A DNA stretch of 64,000 nt from Acanthosepion pharaonis (Eukaryota > Mollusca > Cephalopoda > Sepiida > Sepiidae): NCBI GenBank assembly GCA_903632075.3, contig CAHIKZ030000129.1, positions 700,001-764,000 of the forward strand, written 5' to 3'. The translations under genes and the position numbers were made by a program. The notes below the pieces were generated by a model. That model searched no databases. It saw only the letters and a program-made list of their open reading frames with translations, and had not been told where the DNA came from. The stretch's first letter is position 1. Every line of letters starts with the position of its first letter. This document shows, piece by piece, positions 10,243 through 22,323 of the stretch.

Positions 10243-11434
10243 CTGTGTGTGTGTATGTTCGCGAACTACTCGAGAACCATAAGGCATATTTCCACCAAAT
10301 TTGAAACATAGATTGTACTCAATACTGGATGTGTCTGGACAAAAAATTAGTCATTTTTCAAAATCAATAACCGATAATCGATAAATATAATGTTTAAATG
10401 GGAATTTCCATTAGTTTAGTCGTTTTAAAACTTTCAGACTTGAAGTCTAAACCCTAAGGCCAATTTTAATGAAACTTGGTAAGTGTATGCAACTTACTGT
10501 CACGGTTATACGCTATATTGATTTTTGTTTCTCGCGACACTGGGACCCACAGGGTGCCCCAAAGAAACCCACCAAAATTCAAATTGCTTCGATTTTGATG
10601 AAATTTTGCATGTTTGTTACGCTCTTACAATGAGATAGAAATCGGTTGTCAGATTTTAAAAAATGCATGAAGAATGACCCTAATAAACCCCGTGATGCCT
10701 CAATTGCTTTTCAAGTGCATTTTGTAGAAGAATTCCCCAATTTCAACGAAAATTTCAGTACATATTGAGATTATATCGAGTAGCTGAAGTAGTCACTTGG
10801 AATTCACTGAAAATCAACACTGGGACCCCCATGAGTTAAGGGACCAGCAGGGAATCCCGAAATTTTCAATTAAGTCTACAGCCTTGGCCATAAAGTCGAT
10901 TAATTAGAAAACTTAAAAAAGATGTGCTTTATTATTTCAATTACTATTAGTCTTAAACCTGTCCTTTGGCTTGAAATTTGGGACCGCTAGGGTGAACCAA
11001 AGGGACCCCCAAATTATCAAATTGCTTCGATTACGACGGAATTTTACATGTATGTTACAATCTTAAAATGAGTCAAAAACGATTATCAGATTTTGAAAAC
11101 TACATAAGCCCCCCATCCCCAGATGACCAATGAACACCTTGCTGCCCCATTAGTCTTTCAATTGTAGTGGTTAGCAGCATTCCGATGAAAATTTGCACAT
11201 AATTTGTGTTTAGATGGATCAACTCAAAATCAAACTGACACCCCATGGGTCATAAATACATTATGAAAAATATCAGTTTTTCCCATGGATTTCCAGTTTT
11301 TGTACTGAAATAGTTTAGTTTTCATTAACTTGACGGCAAAAATTATATCCTTCCTTAAGAAAAAAAGAATAAGTGCAAACGAAAGTGTGCACCGATGAGA
11401 GAAGTGCACGTAGGTATAGAAGACGCGTGTGCGA

Positions 11435-11534
11435 GATCGATCGAGATGTGTAGTGTGTACAATTGATTTTGCTCCACGTGCAATGATCGATCGAGTTGTG
11501 TAGTGCGTACTATCGATTTTGCTTCACGTGTAGT
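11435..11534 (+). repeat. 50-bp tandem duplication
   Basis: Two adjacent 50-base units, each starting GATCGATCGAG and containing GTGTAGTG, ATTGATTTTGCT or ATCGATTTTGCT, and CACGTG. It lies inside the Helentron-like element. Confidence 0.85.
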
Positions 11535-12139
11535 GTTCATTAGTGTTATGTGATGAAATAAATGCAAAAAATCTCATTCGCATCAAAGTTGTCAACCAAT
11601 AAAAAGATAGGCTGCTTTCATGTAAGTATATTTTGAATTTTTGATACTTTAAATTTAAATTTGTAAAAATCATATTATTTAAAAAGTTTAAGCGTAAATG
11701 CCAATTTTTAATTATGTATTTATCACCTTCTAATCAGCGTTTAAATAATGCGTACTAACTCATATATTTGGAAACTTCAGCCCTAAAATTTTGACAGTTT
11801 TATTCTGAAAAATGCACTTATAATAATGAAAAGACCCTCTTTTGATTCATTTATAATTATGCTAAACTTAGCGTGTACGTTTTAAGTAGGTTTCTAGTTG
11901 CACTTTAATTTTTTATTTCTATCACTAGAACTTTTTAGTAGTCTATTTTTAGATAAATCCTAACTTTACGAGCTTGCTTATAATTGTTTACCACGTTTCC
12001 GTGGTCTCCCTTATAAACTTGCATTTAATTTATTGTGGCTATTATTTCCATTAATGTGCATAATATTCTTGCTTTTTAATTGATTACTTTATTGTTATTC
12101 AAAAAGCTTAGCCAAACCCCTCCAACTGCAGCCTGACAT

Positions 12140-12365
12140 TAATGCCAAGAAAGCGAAATCCTTCACTTGGACGTGCTACTACTACAGCCAAACGCAACAA
12201 GAAACTCAAATTAAACTGACACAAATTGCTATTCGTACAGCTAATGCAAGGTCAGCAGAAACTAATGAGCAACGGTTACCTAGACGAGGAACGAACGCTG
12301 CCAGAACTACTGATACTCGAGCTGTCAAAACTGATGGGCAAAGAACAATTCTATACAGTCTTTGT
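12140..12365 (+). pseudogene. Helitron/Helentron N-terminal coding relic
   Basis: Translating in shifting frames gives PRKRNPSLGRATTTAKRNKK and then ETNEQRLPRRGTNAARTTDT. This is the Arg/Asn/Thr-rich character of the N-terminal region preceding the zinc finger in Helitron-like replication proteins. It is broken by a frameshift and followed by non-coding sequence. Position within the element supports the call; no catalytic domain exists to confirm it. Confidence 0.45.
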
Positions 12366-12734
12366 GAACGTTGGTTTTCAGCCTTGGCACGGCTGCTAGG
12401 AGAAATCTTTGTTGAATTTCTTCTTCTTCCAATGCATGTTGTTCATGTAGTTTGAGCAAAAGCTGTCAAAAAGCATTTCTCCTTAACAATTTTCGAAGAT
12501 CGATTGCGATTAATGTACTCTTCATTGACTGACAATTTTTTTTTATCTTCTGTGCTTCTGTAAAAAACAACTTTCTTCTGTTATAAATGTTTTCATACTT
12601 CATGTCATTATAATTTTTCGCCATATAGATAAGTTACTAAAGAAAAATCTTCTTTATTTTAACTGTACAGATTGGATGAGGTTCCTGATCTTTTTTTAAG
12701 TAAACCAAGGCAACGCCGGTTAATGCTGCTAGTA

Positions 12735-12794
12735 TATATATATATATATATATATATAATTTAGCGTATTTATTTTATATAAATACATATATAG

Positions 12795-12871
<77 letters not shown>
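12735..12871. repeat. (AT)n and (GT)n microsatellites
   Basis: (AT)n at about 12733-12758 and 12798-12821, followed directly by (GT)n to about 12871. They abut the right end of the Helentron-like element. Confidence 0.95.
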
Positions 12872-12873
<2 letters not shown>

Positions 12874-13175
12874 CTTTAGCAGGAAAAGAAGAGACAGTCG
12901 GTTAGGCGAAGATCATATATTTTTCTTTTATATTTCTCGAACTTTCAGGCCGGTAGGTGAAAATGAATAAATATACTGTTTAATATATAAAGGAAGTGCC
13001 CACTCAAATACGAGTATCCACTAATAATAATGTTTAAATTGATAAAAAATCTATTGGCTTCACAAAAATCCATCCTAAAATATTCTTTTTGGATACGAAA
13101 GTGTGAGCAAATATGAAAAAACTTCGAGAAATCTATGATAAGAGAAACCTCGCTTGAAATGTATAAAATGAGCTT

Positions 13176-13179
<4 letters not shown>

Positions 13180-13272
<93 letters not shown>

Positions 13273-13348
13273 CTGACAACCATAACTCCGTACACACAAT
13301 CGAATATCCGGCAACCATAATACAAGTAGGCAATCGATGTTTGCCTAA

Positions 13349-13384
<36 letters not shown>
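13180..13384. repeat. (AT)n/(GA)n microsatellites
   Basis: (AT)n 13181-13248, (GA)n 13249-13270, and a second (AT)n 13351-13384. Poly-Tyr/Ile and Ser/Leu open frames across this stretch are microsatellite translations. Confidence 0.95.
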
Positions 13385-13387
<3 letters not shown>

Positions 13388-13391
13388 ACAC

Positions 13392-13505
13392 TAGTCCTGG
13401 GTATGACAATAAACTATATCCGGTAGCAAGGCCTCTGGTCGGGATATTGAAGGTTTTGAGGAGCCTGGAACCACCTCTTAATTGCTGTTGTTCCCTAACT
13501 CTGGG
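13392..13505 (+). repeat. Dispersed repeat F, copy 2
   Basis: Matches 5235-5345 over CTGGGTATGACAATAAACTA-TATCCGGTAGCAAGGCCT, then diverges. It lies immediately upstream of a LINE-A fragment. Confidence 0.6.
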
Positions 13506-13584
13506 TGGTGGCACCTGTTAGGGTTCTTTGTTCCACATCTAAGCACATTCACCAAGCGATAATAATCCCCGGAACCTTCTTCCC

Positions 13585-14430
13585 TAGCATGGAGATATTT
13601 TCCTCCTCAGTGAAATTAGAAATTCTACCGGGATTCAGCATCGGCAACCAGAATCTTATCAACATAAGATACGCAGATGACACAGTACTGATAGCAGACA
13701 CGGAAAAGAAATTGTAAAATCTCCTACAGAAGGTAGCGATGGAAAGCGAAAAGAAGGGTCTAAATATAAACTACAAGAAGACAAAATGCATGGTCGTCAG
13801 TAAAAGGATGAGCCCGAATTTGTAGGTCGAGGACACTAAAATCAAGCAGGTGCGGGAAGTGTTTTGTGCGACACTTAGATCCGAAGACTTATTGGGAAGG
13901 CCAAGGACGCATTCCAAAAACTGCGAAGAGTATTGCGAGACAAGAGGATCTCTTTGGAAACACAGAAAAGAGTACTGAACTGTTACATGACATCTGTCCT
14001 CCTTTACGGCAGTGGATGTTGAACGGTCTCCTCAAAGTTGAAGAAGAGACTGGAGCCGACGGAGATGTGGTTCTACAGAGGGATACTGAGGATATCATCA
14101 TGGACAAAGCGTGTGAGCAACGATGAGGTCTTGGTGAGGACGCAAACAAGGAGGCTTATATTTAACATCAGGAAGAAGCATCTGAAGTTTCTGAGATACG
14201 TAATCAAAAAGGAAGGTCTGGAGAATCTGATACTCACAGTTTGAATAGAGGGAAAGAGAGACAAGAGAAATCAATGCATGACATATCTGGCGGGCTTGAG
14301 CAAGTGGATGACAGAACGTGGTATTGGGGAAGATGGCAGGGGGGACGAAACTTAGTGAGAGCTACAAGGAATAGAGGGAAGTGGAGAACTATGATCGCCT
14401 ACGTCCTGAAAGGACACGGCACATAAAAAG
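13585..14430 (+). pseudogene. LINE-A RT C-terminal half, frameshifted
   Basis: Frame pieces in order are LPGFSIGNQNLINIRYADDT and VLIADTEKKL (RT palm with the catalytic DD), EKKGLNINYKKTKCMVVSK, RRIGKAKDAFQKLRRVLR (frame-shifted), then RLEPTEMWFYRGILRISSW, VSNDEVLV, IFNIRKKHLKFLRYVIKKEG and LENLILT, ending in the family 3' end CCTGAAAGGACACGGCAC. At least three frameshifts or stops separate the pieces. Known LINE relatives use this region for the palm, thumb and C-terminal domain of a target-primed RT. The clade is not resolved by eye. Confidence 0.85.
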
Positions 14431-15061
14431 AAAAAGACTGAACTTTATTCACACGCGCGCTCGCGCGTGCATCACTAACAAAATTCCTGACTTTTAGTAT
14501 CTTTCTTTTGCGTGATCATCATTGTATTTTCTCTTTTCTTACTCAGTTATATAAAAACAAAACAAATATAAAATATCGCCTTGTTGAAATTCATTCCGTT
14601 TCCTTACACCCGTCATTTACATGTGTAAAATACTGTTGCTACTGCTTAAAGTAGAACTTGTGCCCGTAATAGTGTCTACCTTGAAATCTTTAACGCAAAC
14701 GGCGCAAATGGGGAAGAAACGAAATAAAGTTAACATGCCAATTCGTACTGATGATGAAATTCTGTCTGATGGGGGACTAATGAAAAGGTCCCTAAATGCT
14801 ATGACCCAGATGTTTATCAGATGCGCCCAATAAATATTGAGAAACATAAAGAAAGATTTAAATATGAATACAGTAAAATGATAGAGGAAACTCACTGACG
14901 TGTTAACGAATCATGCAGGCACGAGTGTGAAATGTGTTTTGAAAAAATAGGAGGACATTTTGAACAACACATATAACAATTAAATGACTGTTAAATAAAT
15001 TTTTCCCATGTAATTATACTTTTAATAAATTATCCAGATGGTGTGTGACTTTTTCTCATCC

Positions 15062-15093
<32 letters not shown>

Positions 15094-15109
15094 CGCACAT
15101 GCACGTTGT
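14431..15109. other. No gene recognised
   Basis: AT-rich. It contains a short alternating CG run (about 14454-14468) and (AT)n at 15062-15089. A small frame at 14621-14833 has no recognisable domain. Confidence 0.5.
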
Positions 15110-15905
15110 TTTTGATTTTGGCGACTGCACAGTTTGGTAGGGTCAGTTGGGCACCATCTGTGAGAGAAAGAGCACCATGACTCAATTGACTCCGCCAGGA
15201 ATTTTGGAAACGGCAAGCTCCAATACGAACATTTCAGAGTGTTTGGATGTCAATCTGAGAACAATGCAGAGGATTCGGAAAGAGCTGGATGAGTCTAATG
15301 ATGATTACGAAGGTATGGCAGCTCAGAAAACTCACTTTGATCATTCTGATCAGAAAAGAACTCCCGTATTTGTTAGGTAGGGCCTCATACTTAAGACAAA
15401 GGCCTACATCAAGTGCCTTGAGGAGATAGTTGTGCCAAGAGGGTGACTACTGGAAGCCCCTATATCTAGCAACAAGACTCTTCACAGTGCCACACAAAGA
15501 GGAGAAACCAGTCATGGCTCTCAGACAATTTCTGTGGCTACATCACTCCTTACATCTGGCCACCTAACTTTCCAGACTGCAACCTCCTTGATTATTATAT
15601 GTGGGGTACAGTTGAGAGAGGGAGAGAGACTAACAAAACTCCTTGCAACACCAAAGATGAACTGAAGGCAAGGATTATGGCAGCATTCATCAACTTAAAC
15701 AAGGAGACTGTCTAAAAGACATACAGGAGATTCCGAAGTAGAGGCTGTGGTTGGAGCCAATGGCGATTTTATTGAATAATTTTACTCTTTCGTATTTCAA
15801 GATATTTTTGTGTATTGTTGGTAAATATATCTGTTAAAATGAAATGTTAGTGTTATTTTCACTTTTTCGTAATTTAGACGACAATTTATGCATCGCACTT
15901 TGTAT
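15110..15905 (+). pseudogene. Mariner-type transposase relic, internally deleted
   Basis: The 5' part reads an N-terminal helix-turn-helix-like stretch (ISECLDVNLRTMQRIRKELD) and ends at a stop near 15380. After a gap, other frames give YITPYIWPPNFPDCNLLDYY, MWGTVERGRETNKTPCNTKD and ELKARIMAAFINLNKETV, the C-terminal part that follows the second catalytic Asp in mariner transposases (PPxSPDLxPxDYxxW). The middle of the catalytic domain is deleted. A related C-terminal scrap is at 59.94-60.13 kb. Confidence 0.75.
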
Positions 15906-17461
15906 ATATAGAATTATTAGAAATATAAAGTTTGTCACTTAGCTGAGTGGTGTCATTTTCAGCATGTTAACTCTAGAGATTAGTAGACTGGCCTTCTTGC
16001 AATCGCTTCGTCTACTTGTTAGGAGATACCAAGGTACCAGTAAAGAAACGGGATACCTTTGATTTAAAATGATTTTTTTTAAATGAAAAATATTTCTTGC
16101 AGGTTTTATTTTAGTTTTGATTTCAAGCTAATAGATTAAATTTAATATTTCCAATAAGTAGAATATTTTGCTGTATTTCAAACGAATTAAAATTGATTAG
16201 AGTTTGTTTTTTGTAATCGCTAAAATTACTGATTTTTAGCGCCATTTTTAGCCATCTTTCAACATAATCTAATCCTCTTTATTAAAAAAATCATTCAAAA
16301 ATAAAATATACTTTCTGGAATTTTATTTGAGGAATATTAGCTGATTTAAAGCTTAATTAACTTGATTTGAAACAAAACGCCGAAATGTATTTTATATCAC
16401 GGCGATAGAAGTTTGTTTGACTGACAGACGGAAGTTTTTTTTGTTTTTTTTACGGCGAACATATCTGTAAAATATAACGTGAGCGCCTTTTTATTTAATT
16501 TTTAGCTACCCAGTAATCTTAAAAAATTAGGGAAATATTCTACCTAATCTAATGTTTTATTGAATTTTACTCTAGTTATCACTCTTATTTTCTGATAATG
16601 TCGTGTATGGACATCCATTTTTACAAAAATTGGCACGTTTATGCAAATACAAAAAAATTAAAAATTCTTTTTAGAATACTGGAGGTCGATGAATTGTACT
16701 AAGCTTTTCTAATTATTATTATTATTATTATTATTATTAAATATAGCTTTAATTTAACAAAATCACCTAACCTCTTCAAAGTAATACGGGATTTTAAAAG
16801 ATTTAAAACTTTATAAATTATTATAATTCAAATTTTTAAAAATGAAAGCAATTCTTGTAAAAATTCAATGTTCATCGAAAAATATTCTTTTCTGAAGACA
16901 ATAGAGTCCATAATATACCTTATTCATATAAGCAATTAAAAGTTTTTATAATTAAATAAAGTCTTAGTTTTGTTGCATTTTTTTTATTTTACGATTCAGA
17001 GCAGATTTTTTGTAACTGGGTGTCTTCTTTTACAAAAAGAAATTGATGATTTAAATTCACCAATAAATTCTACTTTTAACTAATATAAACATTAAGCTTT
17101 ACAAAATTTAATTTCTCAAAATTTCATTAAATTAAATAAATGGGGGTAAGAGATGTAAAGAAAAATATTTTTACCAAGATTTAAAAAAAAAAAAACATTT
17201 AAAAAATTATTTAATTCGTTTGTGAATAATTCTGAAAGTTTCATTAAAATCCGACAATTATTTGATTTTTTGCAAGAATTTCCAAATCAATGTGTTTTTC
17301 ACCGTAAAAAAAGATCCTAAAATTTCCTTTACTACTAATCTTTGTCCATCTCCGCCAACGAAAAAAAAATTGTGATTTTGACGATAAAACTTTGTTTTTA
17401 TTAAGTTTAGTGCATTTTTCATCATGGAAATTTTTTAGTGAATCAGTGGTGGTACAAATTA

Positions 17462-17462
<1 letters not shown>
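15906..17462. other. No gene recognised
   Basis: AT-rich, low-complexity sequence with many A and T homopolymers and an (ATT)n microsatellite at about 16705-16740. No coding or RNA signal was found. Confidence 0.55.
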
Positions 17463-17901
<439 letters not shown>

Positions 17902-18184
17902 TACTTTCGCCTCTTCTTCGAAAAAAGTTTTAAAAATATGACAAATTGACTCATCTGAAAACAAAATGAAAAGATCTCAAAAACTGACCATTGGAAAGAA
18001 AGAATGAATCAAATTGTTGTTACTATTTGACTCCGAACTAATATCATGAATTAAGTTTCAAGTCGGTAAGCAAAAAGATTAATGCAACAATGTCTTTTTA
18101 TAACATCTTATTTGTTTATTGTTAAATCTTCCATATTTTAAACTTATAGACATTAGCTTTTGTTAGAGACAAGAAAACTTTTTG

Positions 18185-18480
18185 TATCTGTCTATATTTC
18201 TGAAATGAGGTATTATGTACATTATTTACATTATTCAGACTATTGTCCTCATCTTTGTCGCCATATTTATTACAACGTTTCGGCTATTGTACGCTCCGGC
18301 CTTCAGGTGGTTGGAACGTCGAACTGAACCCTTTATTTCGCTTGCTGGGGTAGACTGTTTTAGTTCCACGTGGCATGTTCCATGGATGTCAGTTATCAGT
18401 TATCTGAAAGTTCTCCACCACCTTCTGTCACTGAATCTAAGTAACGCCTTTATTCACTGTGCCATTTGTCCTTGAGGACA
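18185..18480 (-). repeat. Penelope-type terminal repeat (pLTR), 3' of the RT gene
   Basis: On the minus strand, continuing from the retroelement coding region: CCTCAAGGACAAATGGCACA, a tRNA-like patch, GCGAAATAAAGGGTTCAGTT, CAACCACCTGAAGGCCGGAG, CCGAAACGTTGTAATAAATA, TGGCGACAAAGATGAGGACA. Seven copies of this module occur in the window. Two of them, this one and 21060-21275 in opposite orientation, flank the Penelope-like coding region. Confidence 0.7.
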
Positions 18481-18559
18481 TCTGTGTATGAATTTCTGGG
18501 TATTATAAACCTAATGTCTTCAGCAATCTTTTTTACCAGTGCTCATATTGCAATTTTTG

Positions 18560-20494
18560 CTGTTATCATTACATGTTTTTACTAGAGCTCATATTGCAAT
18601 TTTTCTGGCACTCCTTATTACTGGTTCCCATATTGTATTCATTTCTATGCTTGATCGGCTCAGGAGATTGTTGTGGCCTAGCATATGTGCTGTTCTCTGT
18701 CTATAATCTCAACCTGATCCCACAGAGGGCGGTGATCTCCCTTCTCTCACCATATGTGGTCAGCCACGCCTGATTTTTCCACTTCCCCTCGTGTTACAGC
18801 TTTCTGGTGTTCTTGAAGCCTTACTTTAAGGGTGCGGCCTGTATTCCCTTTATATTTCTTTTCGCAGCTGCACGGGAAAGCGTACACACAGTCTTTAGTC
18901 ATGTTCTCTTCTGTGGGTTTTTTTTACTCGGGATAGATATCTGCGAAGAGTCGTCAAGCTTTTGAAGGTTGTCCTGATGTTATATGGACCGCAGATCCTT
19001 TGTATTTTCTCTGATAACCCCTTCACATAAGGCAGGTAGACTGTTTCCTGAGTGTTGTTGTCTTCCTCTCGTACCCGCCTATCCCAGTTTTTGGGGGCTG
19101 CTGCCATGTACACAGGGTAGTTGTTACGTTGTAGGGTACTAATACTGACCAATTCTTTATCTAATGTCTCTGGGTCGCCACTTATGACTTTTGCTCGGTG
19201 TTGTAAGCAGCGGACGTTCCCTTCCTTTACGCTGTATGGATGGTGGGAGTTGAAACTGAGGTACTGTCCGCTGAATGTCGTTTTACAGTATACGGATGTC
19301 TTGAACCCATGCTCTGTTCGAGATATTAGAACATCCAGGAATGGGACTGTGATGTTACTCTCTTCTCCATTGTGAACTGTATCGAAGGTCTTATTAAGTT
19401 CACATGGTCCAGTAGAACCTGAACATCTTCCTGGTGTGGCCAGAGTATGAAGGTGTCATCTACGTACCTTAACCATATAGTTGGCTTTAGAGATATAGAT
19501 TCTAATGTCATTTCCTCAATGTATTCCATGTATATATTCACAATGGCGAGCCCATTGCTAAGCCCTTATCCTGTCGATATATGTGTGATCCCATTCCGAA
19601 GTGTGTTGTTTGTATACAGAAAGTCAACATCTCCATCAGATTATCTATTGGAATACTGGTCCGTTCTTCTAGGGATGAGTCAGAGGCCAATCTGTCTCTG
19701 GCTACTGAGAGTGCCTCCTCCGTGAATACTTTGGTGAACAAACTCGCCACGTCCAAGCTCACCATCTGGTTGGATAGGATGGGAGCATCTTTGATTATTT
19801 CCACGAAGTGGGCGGAGTTTCGGACATGTAAAGGAGACTTTCCGATCAATGGGTCAATTATATCTACAAGGAAGCGACTCAGAGGGTGGCACACAGAGCC
19901 TTGGCAACTAACAATCGGCCTGAGCGGAATACCGTCTTTGTAAATCTTAGGGAGACCGTATATGTGAGCTAGCTTAATGTAACGCTGCGATAACTGCCTA
20001 TACGTCTTAGGTGCGAAGTGATCCTTGTTCTTGATTAGTATCTGTGACAGTTTCCGTTCCGTTTTCATTGCAGGATCCTTTTTTACTTTGCTGTAGCTAC
20101 CATTGCTAATGAGGTCTTCCAGTTTTCTTGTATACTCTGATTTGTCCATCACCACAGTTGCATTGCCTTTGTCAGCCGGTAGTATGATGATGTTTTCGTT
20201 CCTCTGTAGGGATCCGACCGCCAGCCTCTCCAGTTTTGTTATATTAGACCTGGGCGGCTTGGCCTTCTCCAAGGTCTGTCTCACCTTCCATCTCAGTTCA
20301 GCCGCCTGAGCCTGAGGGATGTTTAATGCCACCTCCTCAACTCTGTCAATGATTTCGAAGTATGGCACTCGCCTGATGTTTGTGGCGAAGTTGAGACCCT
20401 TATTCAATTCTGACTCCTCAGAGGCACTTAGCTGATACTTTTTGTTGTTTTTAATCAATTCAACCCAAACAACGTGACAATGAAACTGACGCAA
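18560..20494 (-). pseudogene. Penelope-like element: RT plus GIY-YIG endonuclease, frameshifted
   Basis: Minus-strand frame 20494-19538 (318 residues) shows PLE RT motifs: LPADKGNATVVMDKSEY, AHIYGLPKIYKDGIPLRPIV, MVSLDVASLFTKV and QDKGLAMGSPL, then a stop. A small deletion moves the frame; reading resumes as NIYMEYIEEM, WLRYVDDTFILW (catalytic DD) and TSQSHSWMF, and a third frame carries VSISTLQRNNYPV to KKTHRREHD. A further frame at about 18905-18750 reads CVYAFPCSCEKKYKGNTGRT and LKVRLQEH, the GIY-YIG nuclease core with its conserved Arg, ending at a premature stop. PLEs reverse-transcribe at nicked or exposed DNA ends. The order RT then GIY-YIG identifies an endonuclease-bearing PLE. Dead by several frameshifts. 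Confidence 0.9.
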
Positions 20495-20514
20495 GGAGCT
20501 ACTGGGAATGAAAG

Positions 20515-20830
20515 AAAATTGGAATTTTTTAGAAGGAACCGGAAACCCGATTCTAAACAGAGGAAAACGAGGAGGAGTGTGAACTGGACAATAGGCAAAC
20601 TTATCTACTTCTATTGAGCTCGGGTTGGGAGTGGGAGAGTAAATAAATAATAAATAAATTTTTTAAAGTTTAGGCAGGCATGGCAAAAGTATGAAGTTGA
20701 AGTAAACTTTAGAAGGAACCAAAAATCTAATCCTAAACAGAAAACAAGGGATAAAACATCTACTGTTCAAAAGACCGGAGTGGTTTGTGAACCGGGTGAT
20801 AGGTGCACTTATCTCTTCCTGTTAAAATTA
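20515..20830 (+). repeat. Dispersed repeat D, two copies
   Basis: TTAGAAGGAACCGGAAACCC at 20538 and TTAGAAGGAACCAAAAATCT at 20709 each start a diverged unit of about 120 bases with CTAAACAGA and a GATAGGCxxACTTATCT-like end. Two more copies are at 53.36 and 53.54 kb. The unit may be internal to a LINE-C 3' UTR, since the 53-kb copies follow a LINE-C end. Confidence 0.65.
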
Positions 20831-20934
20831 ATAATGAAAATAGTTCATCTCAAAATCCCAGATCAAGTTAAGAATAGTATGTCTCCTGCTATAAGGTAGT
20901 TAATAAACAATATAGCATGAAAAAATCATGGTGT

Positions 20935-21015
20935 CAAAATAAGTAGAGGACTAATGATAAGAGCATCCATATATGATATATAGGTATAGGTTCGAGTTTC
21001 ATTGCAAGCTATTTT
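20935..21015 (+). repeat. tRNA-like sequence
   Basis: Contains an A-box-like stretch TAATGATAAGAGCATCC and a B-box-like stretch AGGTTCGAGTTTC at tRNA spacing. No clean cloverleaf or terminator was seen. Probably the head of a tRNA-derived SINE or a tRNA pseudogene. Confidence 0.45.
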
Positions 21016-21059
21016 TTCCGATTTCATACTGTTTAACGACTGAAGAATGAGTCAGTTAA

Positions 21060-21275
21060 GAACATAGAAAGAAAAGTCAAACAAAGACAACTTATCTTCC
21101 GGATGAGGAATGGCACGTGGAACTAGAACAATCTACCCCGGTGGACGAAATAAAGGGTTCGTTCGAAATTTCAATCACCTGAAGAAGGCCAGAGCGTAAA
21201 ACGGTCGAAACGTTGTGAATATGGCAATAAAGATGAGGATAACAGTCCGAATAAAGTAAATAATGTAATTCAGCA
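21060..21275 (+). repeat. Penelope-type terminal repeat (pLTR), inverted relative to the PLE
   Basis: A diverged copy of the pLTR on the plus strand: GGCACGTGGAACTAGAACAA, GAAATAAAGGGTTCG, CACCTGAAGAAGGCCAGAGC, GTCGAAACGTTGTGAATATG, AAAGATGAGGATAACAGTCC. It lies upstream of the PLE start in opposite orientation to the copy at 18.2-18.5 kb. Inverted terminal repeats are a known arrangement for Penelope elements. Confidence 0.75.
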
Positions 21276-21624
21276 TTTTAACGTTTATTATCACACGAGA
21301 TGCACGTGTGGTACGTCGCGTATTACATTTTACGAAAACATTCCAGTTTATGATGAGTTCATTCCACGATTGTATTTGACTAAGGTACTATTAGTAGCTT
21401 TAGCACTAGACTCATTTTTGGTGCTCAATAAGCGTTTTTACTTATGACCTTGTGCCAAACTAAATTTTACTAAATAACTCTTATCACAAATTCTATCTCT
21501 CCGCTAACCTAGCAAGTTTGTATTTATGACTGTCATTAATTTGAAGGGCACTGACGATGGCTTTTAAGTTTAAGTTAGTTTTGTAAAGTTGCCTTGTGCC
21601 TGGCTGTGTTATGAATGAAAAGAG

Positions 21625-21743
21625 ATTTCATTAAAATCTCACTGAAAGCAACGGTTCTCGTCTGATCATCAAAGTTAAGCAAAGTTAAAACTTATCTCTT
21701 ATTAAATGGGTGACCACTGACAGGTATCAGGTACTGTTAGCGA
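21625..21743 (+). pseudogene. 5S rRNA-derived sequence
   Basis: Plus-strand 5S signature: CGGTTCTCGTCTGATCATCA, AAGTTAAGCAAAG, AATGGGTGACCACTG and ATCAGGTACTGTTAGC, matching the 5S segments CGGTTCTCGTCCGATCACCG, AAGTTAAGCAACG, GGATGGGTGACCGCCTGG and CCAGGTGCTGTAxGC. The first 25 bases are degenerate. This is a second 5S-derived piece besides 2740-2861, so 5S-headed SINEs may be a family here. Confidence 0.75.
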
Positions 21744-22266
21744 TTTTTTGGCCTCTTGCCGGTAAATAAAGTATCTCTGTCAAATTAGATGTTTTAAACA
21801 CAAATGTTTCTCCGCTTCCCTCAGACTAACCAATCTGTCCTGGATAGTCCACACAACACAAACAGCTATAATAAGTACCATATTAACAATTATAAGTCCA
21901 AGTAAAAACTTTCTTTTGCCAAATCTTCGAACCAGAAACCGCTCTTCGAAGAGAAGTAAATAATAAAATTACCAAAGCTTGAGTGGTTTATACAAACAAC
22001 TAATAAAGTGGCTGTACAAATAAAGGGAAAATACTAATAAAGAATTAAATCTTTATGGCCGAATTGACCTCTCCCTTATTGGAAGTAAACAAATAACTTA
22101 CTTCCCACTCACACCATTAAAAAAAAGAAAATCCAACCCGAAAAAAACACACAGAGATTAACATCAATTTGTTTAACTCGGATTTAAAACATATAAATAT
22201 TGAGTAGATTCTATTTTAAGACGATTGGTACCAGCCTAAATTTAGATATAAATCACTTGGCCTTTT

Positions 22267-22268
<2 letters not shown>
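21744..22268. other. No gene recognised
   Basis: AT-rich sequence without coding or repeat signature. A possible SINE-like scrap (CTTATGACCTTGTGCCAAAC) lies just before the 5S piece, at about 21445. Confidence 0.5.

Positions 22269-22323
<55 letters not shown>

Larger units (their letters stand above)
10190..12740 (+). mobile_element. Helentron/Helitron-like element, non-autonomous
   Basis: The left end is CTATCTATCTATCTATATAT followed by a sequence with GTTCGCGAACTACTCGAGAA and CACCAAATTTGAAA. The right end is GGCAACGCCGGTTAATGCTG then CTAGTATATATA. Both patterns match the termini of Helentron-type rolling-circle elements as I know them. The interior holds a diverged tandem pair with a period of about 441 bases (GATTGCTTCGATT-type segments near 10582 and 11023), a 50-base duplication and a short relic of the Helitron N-terminal coding region. 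There is no Rep or helicase domain. Confidence 0.65.
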
